Source: Pseudomonadales bacterium (GTDB lineage Bacteria; Pseudomonadota; Gammaproteobacteria; Pseudomonadales; Azotimanducaceae). Taken from it: DNA of 64,000 nucleotides. Shown one piece after another: positions 7,091-15,623 of the stretch (the stretch's first letter is position 1; the number at the start of each line of letters is the position of its first letter). The stretch lies in the NCBI GenBank assembly GCA_041395945.1, contig JAWKZN010000001.1:310001-374000 (forward strand), read 5' to 3'. A model generated the notes under the pieces. The model was not told the DNA's origin. It was given only the letters and a program-made list of their open reading frames with translations, and did not search any database. A program made the translations under genes and the position numbers.

Positions 7091-8230
7091 ATGCCGATGA
7101 TTCTCAATGAAGAGCAGAACATGCTCAAAGATTCCGCCAAGGATTTCTGTTCCAGCAACGCGCCAATCAGCCAGTTGCGCAAACTGCGTGATGATGACCA
7201 TGCGGATGGTTTCGATCGCGCGACCTGGAAGGCGATGGTCGAACTGGGCTGGTCGGGCATTCCCTGGGCGGAGGAACACGGTGGACTGGCATTCGGTTAC
7301 AAAGGCCTCGGTGTGGTCACCGAAGAAACCGGCCGGACGCTTGCGGCCAGCCCCCTGTTTGCCACGGTGTGGGTCGGCGGGACAGCGATCAACGTCGGTG
7401 GCAGTGATGCACAGAAAGCGGAACTGCTGCCGAAGGTTGCGAGCGGCGAGCTCCTGCTGGCGCTGGCACTTGAAGAGTCGCACCGGCATTCCCCATATGG
7501 TGTTGCCACCAGAGCGGAAGAAAAAGGCGGCAAGTGGCAGCTCACTGGCGAGAAGACGTTTGTGCTCGATGGCCATGTCGCAGACAAACTGATCGTGGCT
7601 GCGCGCAGCGCAGGCAAAGCAGGTGAGCGGAAAGGTATCAGTCTGTTCCTGGTCGATGCCAAGGCGAAGGGTGTGGAGATTACCCGCACCCGCATGGCGG
7701 ACTCCCGCAACGCCGCCAATGTGAAACTGAACGGTGTCACTGCCGAAGCCATTATCGGTGAGGCGGGAAAGGGTGCGGACGTTCTCGATCAGACCCTCGA
7801 TATCGCCAGAATCGGCATCGCCGCGGAAATGCTGGGCAGTCTGCAGGAGTGTTTCGAGCGGACCATCGCCTATCTGAAGGAGCGCGAGCAGTTTGGTGTG
7901 CCGATCGGTTCCTTTCAGGCACTCAAGCATCGGGCGGCGGACATGTTCTGCGAGATTGAACTGTCCAAGTCCTGCGTGCTTGAAGCGCTTACCGCCCTCG
8001 ACGAAGGTCGTGACGCAGTAGAAGTCGCTAAGCTGGCCAGCCTTACCAAGGCCAAAGTCGGGGAAACCTTCCACACGGTGTCCCGGGAAGGGATACAGAT
8101 GCATGGCGGTATCGGGATGACCGATGAATTCGACATCGGGTTCTTCATCAAGCGCGCTGCCGTGACCGAGCAGACGTTTGGTGATGTGAACTTCCATCGC
8201 AACCGCTATGGCGAACTCGAAGGTTATTGA
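7091..8230 (+). CDS. Acyl-CoA dehydrogenase
   Basis: FAD-dependent dehydrogenase of 379 residues that introduces a 2,3-double bond into an acyl-CoA and passes electrons to ETF. The N-terminal helical domain (LNEEQNMLKDSAKDF, GIPWAEEHGG), the middle beta domain and the C-terminal helical domain with EREQFGVPIGSFQALKHR and IQMHGGIGMTDEF are all present, so it looks complete. The start has GGGGGAG about 9 nt upstream; an ATG at 7097 is an alternative. It is monocistronic by layout, ending against a convergent thioesterase gene. It resembles the small-subunit type of paired dehydrogenases (compare 17461-18588), but its chain-length or ring specificity cannot be read from sequence. Confidence 0.9.
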   Translation: MPMILNEEQNMLKDSAKDFCSSNAPISQLRKLRDDDHADGFDRATWKAMVELGWSGIPWAEEHGGLAFGYKGLGVVTEETGRTLAASPLFATVWVGGTAINVGGSDAQKAELLPKVASGELLLALALEESHRHSPYGVATRAEEKGGKWQLTGEKTFVLDGHVADKLIVAARSAGKAGERKGISLFLVDAKAKGVEITRTRMADSRNAANVKLNGVTAEAIIGEAGKGADVLDQTLDIARIGIAAEMLGSLQECFERTIAYLKEREQFGVPIGSFQALKHRAADMFCEIELSKSCVLEALTALDEGRDAVEVAKLASLTKAKVGETFHTVSREGIQMHGGIGMTDEFDIGFFIKRAAVTEQTFGDVNFHRNRYGELEGY

Positions 8231-8244
8231 GCGCTGACGGTCTC

Positions 8245-8274
8245 CCGCCTGGCGGTGAGTACACTGTCAGGCGG
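8245..8274. terminator. Hairpin between convergent dehydrogenase and thioesterase genes
   Basis: CCGCCTG (8245-8251) pairs perfectly with CAGGCGG (8268-8274) across a 16-nt loop in the 56-bp gap between convergent stops. No T-tract follows on either strand, so terminator activity is uncertain. Confidence 0.3.
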
Positions 8275-8286
8275 ATGTCGGCTGCT

Positions 8287-8769
8287 TCAGTGTTTCCTGC
8301 GGATCCCGATCCGGCTCCCTGCCTGGGGAGGCGCCGGATGGTCGCGGTGAGCAGCAGCAAGTTCGTCGATACGGGACAATATTGATTCCGGAAACGGCGC
8401 AGAGCGTCGGCTTGTCATATCCACGTGCAGTGCGAGCTGCTCTGCTGTGGCGACCAGTTCACCGGTTTCGCAATGAAACATCTGCTCGAAAAAATGCAGG
8501 CGTTTGACATCGTGGTCGAGCAGCTGAAATTCCACCCTCACCCGGTCACCGAGCACGAGTTCGTTGAGATAGTGCACGTGCACTTCCATGGTGAAGCAGG
8601 AGCCTCTGCCTTCGCGCACATAGTCCGCGCCGATTCCAAGCTGGTCGTAGACGTGATCCACTGACCGGTCGAACAGCACGTGGTAGAAGGCCATGTTGAG
8701 GTGGCCGTTGTAGTCGATCCACTCCGGTTCCAGGCCCTGTTCCGGGCAGCGGATGGGTGCTTCCCACAT
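8287..8769 (-). CDS. 4-hydroxybenzoyl-CoA-thioesterase-fold acyl-CoA thioesterase
   Basis: Hotdog-fold thioesterase of 160 residues hydrolysing an acyl-CoA to free acid and CoA. The diagnostic stretch is EWIDYNGHLNMAFYHVLFD, with the active-site Asp/Asn-Gly-His-Leu-Asn arrangement of the 4HBT family, followed by the long hotdog helix and strands (EVHVHYLNELVLGDRV, HFFEQMFH). Start set at 8769 (MWEAPIRC) rather than 8880: the extra upstream residues are Arg/Ser-rich and unlike the family. It diverges from the MFS transporter gene with a 133-bp shared intergenic region. Confidence 0.82.
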   Translation of the reverse strand: MWEAPIRCPEQGLEPEWIDYNGHLNMAFYHVLFDRSVDHVYDQLGIGADYVREGRGSCFTMEVHVHYLNELVLGDRVRVEFQLLDHDVKRLHFFEQMFHCETGELVATAEQLALHVDMTSRRSAPFPESILSRIDELAAAHRDHPAPPQAGSRIGIRRKH

Positions 8770-8902
8770 TGAAAATTTCCGTATGCTTCGGGAACGAGAT
8801 GGTACTCTGGCCGACGACCCTCGTGAACCAATCAGGCGCTTCACCAGGTGGCGCCTGTAGCTGCACCGGCGACTCTTCAATCCAGCAGAGACCTACACAT
8901 TC

Positions 8903-10408
8903 GTGACAGCGCACCCCACACCAACAACTCCGAAGGCAGAAGCGAAACCGCCCGACGGGGTGGCCCATATGCCGCCCCTTGGACTGCCGGTCAAGTTTGC
9001 CTACGGCTTCGGCCAGACGGCGGAGGGCATCAAGAACGGCGCCTTCGGCGTGTTTCTGTTCTTCTACTACAACCAGGTCCTGGCGCTTTCGGGGACCTAC
9101 GCCGGACTGGCCGTCGGTATCGCGCTGATTTTTGACGCGATCACGGATCCTCTGGCGGGCTCTGTCTCGGACAACTGGCGTTCGTCCCGGGGTCGGCGTC
9201 ATCCGTTCATGTATCTGGCTGCTGCACCTCTGGCTGTTTCCTTCTTTTTTCTCTTCAGCCCGCCGGAGGGCCTGAGCCAGTTCGGCCTCTTTGCCTGGCT
9301 GCTGACCTTTGCGGTGCTCACAAGAGCCGCCATGACGCTCTACCACGTTCCACATATCGCGCTCGGTGCAGAACTATCGACCGACTTCCATGAAAGGACC
9401 ACTGTGGTCGCCTTCCGCCAGTTCTTCAGTACCTTCGGCACACTGTTAGCTTATGTGGTCGGATTTGCGCTGTTTTTCCACGAAAGCACCGAGTTTCCCC
9501 GGGGACAGTTCCGCGCCAGCGCATATGCGCCCTTTGCGTTCGCTCTGGGTGTGCTGATGGTGATTTCGATTTTCGTGTCTGCGCTGGGCACGCGGTCGCG
9601 GATCCCCTTCCTGCCTCAGCCCCGGGGTGCTGCGGAGCAGCTGAACGCCCTGCAGATCGTCGCGCGCATGTTTCGGGAGATCCGGGAAGCGCTGGCGAAT
9701 CGGTCTTTCGCCTGGCTGTTCTCGGGCGTGCTGATCGTGTTCATGATGGTAGGTGTAGACAGTGCTCTGAATCTGCACATGAACACGTTCTTCTGGGAGT
9801 TGTCGAGCGGTGGCAACATTGCCTTCTTTGCAGCTTATCCGTTAGGGATCATGTCCGGAGCGCTGATCGCCCGGAAGCTCAACGAGCGTTTCGACAAACT
9901 GCCATCCGTCGTGTTCGGCACCGGCTGGTGGGCGCTGTGTCAGATCCTTCCGGTCGTGCTGCGGCTGCTCGGGTGGTTTCCCGAAAACGGTACCGACACG
10001 CTGGTGATTACGCTGGTCCTGGTCAAGTTCGTACAGGGTGCGGGTGTGGTGCAGGCGCTCATAACTTTCGGCTCGATGATTGCAGACATCGTCGACGAGC
10101 ATGAGTTGAAAACCGGTCGACGTCAGGAAGGCGTGTTTTTCGCATCCGTTTCGTTTTCAGGCAAATTCACTACGGGCATTGGTAACGTGGTCGGAGGAAT
10201 AGCGCTCGATCTGATCAGCTGGCCGAGAGGGTCGCACATACAAAGCGCTGCAGATGTGCCGGCCGAGACCATCGCCTGGCTGGGTCTCATATACGGACCG
10301 ATCGTGGCCGGATTCGCGGTGGTGTGTCTGTGGTGCTACTCGAATTATCGGCTCGACCGGCATCGCCATGCAGAAATCATGCAGGCGCTGAAGGAACGTC
10401 ATGGCTGA
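8903..10408 (+). CDS. MFS transporter, GPH (sugar:cation symporter)-like
   Basis: Inner-membrane transporter of 501 residues with about 12 hydrophobic helices. The loop after helix 2 carries DAITDPLAGSVSDNW followed by RGRRHPFMYL, the signature of the MFS_2/glycoside-pentoside-hexuronide symporter group. The start codon is GTG at 8903. Its last 8 nt overlap the start of the GtrA-family gene, so the two are co-translated. Substrate is unknown; members of this fold in marine bacteria transport sugars, but organic acids or lipids are possible. Confidence 0.85.
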   Translation: MTAHPTPTTPKAEAKPPDGVAHMPPLGLPVKFAYGFGQTAEGIKNGAFGVFLFFYYNQVLALSGTYAGLAVGIALIFDAITDPLAGSVSDNWRSSRGRRHPFMYLAAAPLAVSFFFLFSPPEGLSQFGLFAWLLTFAVLTRAAMTLYHVPHIALGAELSTDFHERTTVVAFRQFFSTFGTLLAYVVGFALFFHESTEFPRGQFRASAYAPFAFALGVLMVISIFVSALGTRSRIPFLPQPRGAAEQLNALQIVARMFREIREALANRSFAWLFSGVLIVFMMVGVDSALNLHMNTFFWELSSGGNIAFFAAYPLGIMSGALIARKLNERFDKLPSVVFGTGWWALCQILPVVLRLLGWFPENGTDTLVITLVLVKFVQGAGVVQALITFGSMIADIVDEHELKTGRRQEGVFFASVSFSGKFTTGIGNVVGGIALDLISWPRGSHIQSAADVPAETIAWLGLIYGPIVAGFAVVCLWCYSNYRLDRHRHAEIMQALKERHG

Positions 10409-10853
10409 GTCCGGGAGCGACAGCGGACTCGATAATCGCCTGCACAGGCAGCTCAGCCGATTTCTGATCGTCGGGGCCGGGGGCTTCGTGATCGACATCA
10501 GTGTGATGACAGTTCTGTTGTACGGAGTGAATCTGGCGGGCTCAGACGCTGAGCTCATCGGCAGTCGGGTCATTGCCTGGGGTGCTGCGATCAGCGCGAC
10601 CTATTTTCTGAACGCACGCTTCACCTTCGGGGCCTCCATTCGACACTCCCGTTTTCTCAACTACCTGGTGATCCAGGCTGCGGGGGCCTGCATCAATCTG
10701 GGCACCTTTGCGGGACTGGTCGTGGTGGGTCCCTTTGAGCAGCATCCGCTCGTCGCCATGGTGATCGGCAACGTGCTGGCGACCATCAACAACTTCCTGC
10801 TGGTCCGGAAATTTGTTTACCGCTTTCACCCCGATGTGGACGATCCTGATTGA
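10401..10853 (+). CDS. GtrA family membrane protein
   Basis: Four-helix inner-membrane protein of 150 residues with the GtrA-type start (FLIVGAGGFVIDISVMTVLLY), the central YFLNARFTF motif and the late NFLLVRKFVYRF segment. GtrA proteins are thought to move undecaprenyl-phosphate-linked sugars or to help surface polysaccharide modification. The gene overlaps the MFS transporter by 8 nt. A hairpin (10884-10909) lies just downstream, followed by the IS5-group insertion. Confidence 0.85.
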   Translation: MAESGSDSGLDNRLHRQLSRFLIVGAGGFVIDISVMTVLLYGVNLAGSDAELIGSRVIAWGAAISATYFLNARFTFGASIRHSRFLNYLVIQAAGACINLGTFAGLVVVGPFEQHPLVAMVIGNVLATINNFLLVRKFVYRFHPDVDDPD

Positions 10854-10883
10854 GAGAGAGTGGGGACCTGCCAACGACCACGC

Positions 10884-10909
10884 AGCGGTCCGGGAACGCC
10901 CGGTCCGCT
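10884..10909. terminator. Hairpin terminator displaced by IS insertion
   Basis: AGCGGTCCGGG (10884-10894) pairs with 10899-10909 across a 4-nt loop, an 11-bp stem with a single T-T mismatch. Its foot overlaps the left CTAG target copy of the IS5-group element. Before both insertions this hairpin lay between the convergent GtrA gene and diheme cytochrome gene and could end both transcripts. It now stands 2.3 kb from the cytochrome gene. No T-tract is visible. Confidence 0.45.
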
Positions 10910-10911
10910 AG

Positions 10912-12077
10912 GGAACCTCTGCACAAGTGCGTGCGGATGATTGATAATTCTCGCCAGGTTGTCGAGGTATTGGGAACTGATGAAGCAGACGACATTTGCA
11001 TCGGCGGCGTGGGATCGCAAAGGCAAGTTGACGCGCCGCGAGCGGTTTCTCAGGGAGATGGACGCGGTGATCCCCTGGGCGCGGTTGATGAGCTTGATCG
11101 AGCCTCACTATCCGAAGGCGGGTGCTGGTCGGCATCCCCATCCACTGGAACGGATGCTGCGTGTCTACTTCATGCAGAACTGGTTCAACCTGTCGGACCC
11201 GCAAGCTGAGGACTCGCTGTACGACAGCGAGTCGATGCGGCGCTTCGCCGGGATCGAGCTCGCGGAAGATAAGATTCCGGACGAGTCGACGATCCTGCGG
11301 TTCCGGCATCTGCTGGAAGCCCATGATCTGACCGAGGCAATCTTCAACGAGGTGCGCAGCTTGCTCGAGGAACGGCATTTGCTGGTGAAGAGCGGGACCA
11401 TCGTGGATGCCACGGTCATTGCCGCGCCGCCGTCGACGAAGAACGCCCAGAAGGCGCGCGATCCGGAGATGCGACAGGGCCGTAAGGGTAAGGACTGGCA
11501 CTTCGGGATGAAGGCCCATGTCGGCACGGACCGGCGCGGCATCGTCCACAGTCTGACCACGACCCATGCGGGTGCTGCGGACATCACCCAGCTTCCGGAT
11601 CTGTTGCATGGACAAGAGCGTGAGATCTTTGGCGACCAAGCCTACTGGAAGGAGGCGGATCGGCAGGCGGCCCTTGAGCGGGGTATCCGCTACCGGGTCA
11701 ACCGTCGCGGCACCAAGCAGCGCCCGTTGACCGAGCACCAACGCTACCTCAACCGATGCCGTTCGAAGGCGCGAGCCCGAGGCGAGCACGCGTTCCATGT
11801 CGTCAAACGGCTGTGGGGCTTCAGCAAGGTTCGTTATCGCGGTTTGGCGAAGAACACGGTCCGGCTCTACACCGCGTTTGCGCTGGCCAACTTGTACATG
11901 CTCAGACGCAGGTTGTTGCCACGGGAGTGGTGTCTCTCGTGAACGGGATGATGGCCCGGAAGAGGCCGAAAACGGCCTCCAACAGAGCTTAACTGCGCGT
12001 TTTCCGCCTGAATTGCTGATGCTTCGAGCTAAATTCATCATTCCGGACCTCTACACACCTGCCTGTGCAGAGGTTCC
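10912..12077 (+). mobile_element. IS5-family (IS5 group) insertion sequence, complete
   Basis: Perfect 14-bp terminal inverted repeats (GGAACCTCTGCACA at 10912-10925, complement at 12064-12077) enclose one full transposase gene. The element is flanked by the 4-bp target duplication CTAG (10908-10911 and 12078-12081), the target preference of the IS5 group. The right CTAG copy has itself been split by the IS630-family element that begins at 12081. Both ends and the gene look intact, so the element may still be active. Confidence 0.9.
10980..11942 (+). CDS. IS5-family transposase
   Basis: DDE transposase of 320 residues from the ATG at 10980 (MKQTTFASAAWDRKGKL); a TTG at 10941 would add 13 residues. 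It has the N-terminal helical domain with DSESMRRFAGIELAED and PDESTILRFRHLLE, then the catalytic acids in IVDATVI, GDQAYWK and RARGEHAFHVVKRLWGF (the Y-R-E-K region). The three catalytic acids are present and the frame is unbroken. It lies inside 14-bp inverted repeats with CTAG target duplications. Confidence 0.93.
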   Translation: MKQTTFASAAWDRKGKLTRRERFLREMDAVIPWARLMSLIEPHYPKAGAGRHPHPLERMLRVYFMQNWFNLSDPQAEDSLYDSESMRRFAGIELAEDKIPDESTILRFRHLLEAHDLTEAIFNEVRSLLEERHLLVKSGTIVDATVIAAPPSTKNAQKARDPEMRQGRKGKDWHFGMKAHVGTDRRGIVHSLTTTHAGAADITQLPDLLHGQEREIFGDQAYWKEADRQAALERGIRYRVNRRGTKQRPLTEHQRYLNRCRSKARARGEHAFHVVKRLWGFSKVRYRGLAKNTVRLYTAFALANLYMLRRRLLPREWCLS

Positions 12078-12080
12078 CTA

Positions 12081-13184
12081 GTGGCCTGTAACAACCATTC
12101 ATAGACTGCTATCATTGCGCCCAGTATTTGGAGGAACGCGATGGAAGTCACGAGTGCGGAGAGAGTTGAGCTGCAACGACGCGCGAAGAGCCGTACCGGC
12201 CGAGCCGAAGATGCGCGTCGAGCTCAGCTGATTCTGATGTTGGCAGACGGCCATACCTGGGACGAAGTGTGCGATCGGCTCGACTGCAGCCGTGGCTTCG
12301 TTGCCAGCTGGAGCAAACGGTTTGCGCAGCAGCGGCTGGCCGGGCTTTACAGTCGCCATCGAGGTCAAACGGCGACTCGGCTGACGCCGCAACTGGAGGC
12401 GCGGATTCTTAATGCGACGCGTAAGGCACCCACGGATGGCACCACGCACTGGAGCAGTCGGCGGCTGGCGGAGAAACTCGGCGTGTCGCACATGATGGTG
12501 GCGCGCGTGTGGGCGAAGCACGGCTTGAAGCCTCACCGGCTGGAGCGCTACATGGCTTCCACGGATCCGGATTTCGAGACCAAGGCCGCCGATATCATCG
12601 GACTTTATCTGAATCCGCCGCAGCACGCGGTCGTATTCTGCGTGGACGAGAAGACCGCGATCCAAGCCTTGGATCGCACGGTACCGGTCTTGCCGCTCTC
12701 GCCGGGTCGTGCTGAGCGCCACGGCTTCGAATATTTTCGACATGGCACGCTGTCGCTGTATGCCGCCTTCAACACCAAGACCGGGGAAGTGCTCGGTAAG
12801 ACCACCGACCGCCATACCTCGGCGCAGTTCGTGGCGTTTCTCACCGACATCGTGGCCAGCCAGCCGGCGGGCAAGGAGATCCATGTGATCGCCGACAACC
12901 TCTCCGCACATAAGACCAAGCAGGTGCAGTCGTTCCTTGAAGAACATCCGAGCGTCCAGTTGCACTTCACGCCGACCTACTCGTCCTGGCTCAACCAGGT
13001 CGAACTGTGGTTCGCCAAGATCGAACGGGACGTGATTGCGCGAGGCATCTTTACCTCGGTCAAAGACCTGAGCCGCAAGCTCATGCGGTACATCAAGCAC
13101 TACAACAAGGCGCCGAAGCCCGTGAAGTGGAAGTACGCCGACACCAGCAAACATCTCAGTCCACAATTAGTTGTTACAGGCCAC
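12081..13184 (+). mobile_element. IS630-family insertion sequence, complete
   Basis: Perfect 15-bp terminal inverted repeats (GTGGCCTGTAACAAC at 12081-12095, complement at 13170-13184) are flanked by TA dinucleotides (12079-12080 and 13185-13186), the target duplication of the IS630/Tc1 group. Its target TA is the centre of the CTAG that the IS5-group element had duplicated, so it inserted second. The transposase frame is intact. Confidence 0.9.
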
Positions 13185-13187
13185 TAG
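12141..13187 (+). CDS. IS630-family transposase
   Basis: DDE transposase of 348 residues with an N-terminal helix-turn-helix (TWDEVCDRLDCSRGFVASWSK), a second winged region (RRLAEKLGVSHMMVARVW) and the catalytic acids in FCVDEKTAIQALDR, HVIADNLSAHKT and PTYSSWLNQVELWFAKIE. The ATG has GGAGG about 7 nt upstream. The TAG stop (13185-13187) consists of the duplicated TA plus a flanking G, so it lies outside the element and is supplied by the target site. Confidence 0.93.
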   Translation: MEVTSAERVELQRRAKSRTGRAEDARRAQLILMLADGHTWDEVCDRLDCSRGFVASWSKRFAQQRLAGLYSRHRGQTATRLTPQLEARILNATRKAPTDGTTHWSSRRLAEKLGVSHMMVARVWAKHGLKPHRLERYMASTDPDFETKAADIIGLYLNPPQHAVVFCVDEKTAIQALDRTVPVLPLSPGRAERHGFEYFRHGTLSLYAAFNTKTGEVLGKTTDRHTSAQFVAFLTDIVASQPAGKEIHVIADNLSAHKTKQVQSFLEEHPSVQLHFTPTYSSWLNQVELWFAKIERDVIARGIFTSVKDLSRKLMRYIKHYNKAPKPVKWKYADTSKHLSPQLVVTGH

Positions 13188-14332
13188 TCGGCGGAAGTCT
13201 GAATGCACTCACCGGGCAGGGTGGCAATCCATTCACTGACCAGTGCTACCCCTTCTCTGTGCGCCAGAGAGCGACCGAGCTCGGGCATGCGACTGCCCGG
13301 ATCCGTGCTCAGCATGCGGAATACCAGCATGGACCCGTCTGGCTGTCCCGGGACGATTGAGAAAGCCCGGCCGCCCGTGCCCTGACCCGCCGCGATGGGG
13401 GGCTTACACAGACCCAGCGCACGCAGCGAAGTCGTCGACGCGTCCAGCAGCAGGCCGGAGGTGTCAGCGGCTCCCGCCGGGTTGTGGCAATGTCCGCAGT
13501 TGATGTCCAGGTAGGCGCGCGCGCGCCGTTCGATGCTCTGTGCAGCATCGGCCGCATCCGCATTTCGTGCGATCTGTTCGAGGGCGGGCAGCTCCCGCAG
13601 GCGACCGGCAGAATGCCATTCTCTGAGCTGGTTTTCGCCCGACCCCAGGTAGGCGCGATTCAGATGGCGGGCCTTCAGGCCGATGGGCTGGAGTTCACCG
13701 GTGCTGTGATCTGTTGCGTGGCAGGCGGCGCACTCATTGCGGGTCGGCACGATGTAGGGCAGGGCTTCGACAGCACCCTGCGGGTATTCGAGATTCACGC
13801 GAATGAGTGCACCGGCGATCTTCAGGCGGGCATCGGTTCCTTCCCACACGTAAGGCAGCGCGTCCCAGCCCGCCTCCTGTCTTACCAGAAGGCGGGTCTC
13901 CATCAGGCGAACGTTGTGCAGGGGCAGATCCTGCCCGGTCGACCACGCGTATTCGGCCTGCACCATTCCGGAAGTTGCAGTGCCTGACGCGACTTCCGCA
14001 GGTGCAGTGGAGCGAACGCCGTAAAAAAAGGTTTTGCTGACGATGGTGCCCACGGGAAAATCGAAAGCACCGTCTGCCTGGTAGGTCGCCGCGGTGCCTG
14101 GTGGCATCCAGACGGTCCGCAGTTTCTGGGCATAGTCGGTGAACAGCGGCGTGTTCAGATCGTAGGCTTGTACACCCTCGCCGAGCACCAGGTGTGAGTC
14201 GGTCCGGATCAGCATGCCCCACTCGGAGAGGAGCTGCGGATAGGCGTCCGGGGGAAAGGAGCGCACCGGAGGGTGCCGGTCGCAGGCGACGAGCAGCAGG
14301 ATCAGCAAAAGGCCCGTCAGTGCGCTTTTCAT
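13184..14332 (-). CDS. Diheme c-type cytochrome lipoprotein (TIGR03806/SO2930-like)
   Basis: Exported lipoprotein of 382 residues: signal peptide with lipobox LLVAC (Cys17), then a large domain and two heme-binding motifs, CAACH and CGHCH, the second within YLDINCGHCHNPAG. It matches the family modelled as TIGR03806 (SO2930/HNE_0200 type), whose genes regularly pair with a parallel beta-helix protein (TIGR03805), exactly as here. The function of the pair is not known; electron transfer in the periplasm is implied by the hemes. The stop codon (CTA on the plus strand, 13184-13186) uses the last base of the IS630 element and its TA duplication, yet the protein end is unchanged from the ancestral CTAG site. 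It follows the beta-helix gene by 22 nt. Confidence 0.85.
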   Translation of the reverse strand: MKSALTGLLLILLLVACDRHPPVRSFPPDAYPQLLSEWGMLIRTDSHLVLGEGVQAYDLNTPLFTDYAQKLRTVWMPPGTAATYQADGAFDFPVGTIVSKTFFYGVRSTAPAEVASGTATSGMVQAEYAWSTGQDLPLHNVRLMETRLLVRQEAGWDALPYVWEGTDARLKIAGALIRVNLEYPQGAVEALPYIVPTRNECAACHATDHSTGELQPIGLKARHLNRAYLGSGENQLREWHSAGRLRELPALEQIARNADAADAAQSIERRARAYLDINCGHCHNPAGAADTSGLLLDASTTSLRALGLCKPPIAAGQGTGGRAFSIVPGQPDGSMLVFRMLSTDPGSRMPELGRSLAHREGVALVSEWIATLPGECIQTSAD

Positions 14333-14354
14333 CCCTCGATACGCTTTCCGGGAG

Positions 14355-15581
14355 TCAGTCGGCAGCGAGGGTCACGCCGGAGAGTTTCGGGTGATCGCAG
14401 CGGTGTGCTGTCATGTCGGTGGTGACATTCCTGTTTTCGTTGCCAGCGTCAATGTTCAGCACGAGGGATTCACCATTATTCACACAGATGGCGTACTCGG
14501 CACCATTGAGTGCCGGATTCACGAAACCGTCCCAGATCACATCGGGGAGTCGACCCTCAGCTCCGAACAGTGCCACGCGCAGAGCTTCCAGCTGCGGCCG
14601 GTCTGGTGCATTGCCGCCACCTTCGAAATGATTGTCGTAGATGTAGATGGTTTCGGGGTAGGGGTCGAAGTTCGGTGCGGTTTCCCGATCGCTCGAGTAG
14701 CCGGCACTGAAATAGCTGCTGATGAGCACGTTGGCGGTCTGGTTATTGCGGATCTCGTTGCTGTATATCTCCACCCTGTCATTGGCGTTGATTACGATAC
14801 CCGAGCCTGCCGGCACACTGGCCACGGCGCCACCTGGAGGGGCGAAGTTGCCGGTGTTGTTGTCGTGGATCTGATTGTCGAAGACCCGGGTGCTGTGTCC
14901 GGTCTGGAGCAGATCAGGCATGTTGAAGACCAGGATGCCGCCGGTGTTGTTGGTGGCGACATTATTGAAAACGTCTGCATTGACCGTATTTTCGATTTCA
15001 ATGCCCGCGACATTGAACTCCGCCCTGCTGTCGCGCACCACCACATTGCGCGACTGGCCGACATAGATGCCTGCGTCGGATGCGCCGATGGCCACAGACC
15101 CTTCCACGAGTGTGTTTTCTGTCTGCACGGGGTAGATGCCGTAGGCACCGTTTTCCGTATGCGGGCCGCGCGTCCACTCCGTGCGCACACGACGGATCAC
15201 GATGTTGCTGCCTTCGTTGATCTTGAGCGCGTCCCCGGCGGTATCTTCGATAGCGAGATCTTCGATGGTGAAGTCGCTGGCGTTTACCAGCAGTCCCTCG
15301 GCGCCAGCGATCTGGTTTTTGAAAGAGAGGATCGACCTGTCCATGCCGGCGCCGCGAATGGTCACGCCGCTGGTGTTCAGCGTAAGGCCACGGGAAAAGG
15401 CGTGGGTGCCGGCGGGCACGGTGATCACTGTACCCGGGACAGCTGTTTCCAGCGCAAGGCGCAGCTGATCTTCATAGCTGACTTCTGGCGCAGGCGGCGG
15501 TGGCGCCTCAGGCCGGCCACAGGCGGTAACGGTAAAGGCCAGGGCGAGAAAGACGGTTGTCCGTGTACTGGTTGTGGTCAT
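14355..15581 (-). CDS. Parallel beta-helix repeat lipoprotein (TIGR03805-like)
   Basis: Exported lipoprotein of 408 residues: signal peptide ending in lipobox VTAC (Cys21), a proline-rich linker (PEAPPPPAPE), then successive right-handed beta-helix coils, each with an N- or D-rich turn (TIEDLAIEDTAGDALKI, VVRDSRAEFNVAGIEIE, DVFNNVATNNTGGILVF, VEIYSNEIRNNQTANVLI). It starts with a pectate-lyase-like LRLALETAVPGTVITVPAG segment. It matches the TIGR03805 family, known to occur next to TIGR03806 diheme proteins. Carbohydrate-lyase-like folds are common, but no catalytic residues can be assigned. It sits upstream of the cytochrome gene and downstream of the HupE-like gene. Confidence 0.85.
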   Translation of the reverse strand: MTTTSTRTTVFLALAFTVTACGRPEAPPPPAPEVSYEDQLRLALETAVPGTVITVPAGTHAFSRGLTLNTSGVTIRGAGMDRSILSFKNQIAGAEGLLVNASDFTIEDLAIEDTAGDALKINEGSNIVIRRVRTEWTRGPHTENGAYGIYPVQTENTLVEGSVAIGASDAGIYVGQSRNVVVRDSRAEFNVAGIEIENTVNADVFNNVATNNTGGILVFNMPDLLQTGHSTRVFDNQIHDNNTGNFAPPGGAVASVPAGSGIVINANDRVEIYSNEIRNNQTANVLISSYFSAGYSSDRETAPNFDPYPETIYIYDNHFEGGGNAPDRPQLEALRVALFGAEGRLPDVIWDGFVNPALNGAEYAICVNNGESLVLNIDAGNENRNVTTDMTAHRCDHPKLSGVTLAAD

Positions 15582-15623
15582 GGTGATCCCCTCAAGTTGC
15601 GCGCAGTGTATCTAATTCGGCGC

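Noticed and set aside
10908..13187. Composite transposon made of the two adjacent insertion sequences
   Set aside because: The elements belong to different families, carry different ends and have separate target duplications; one is simply inserted beside the other.
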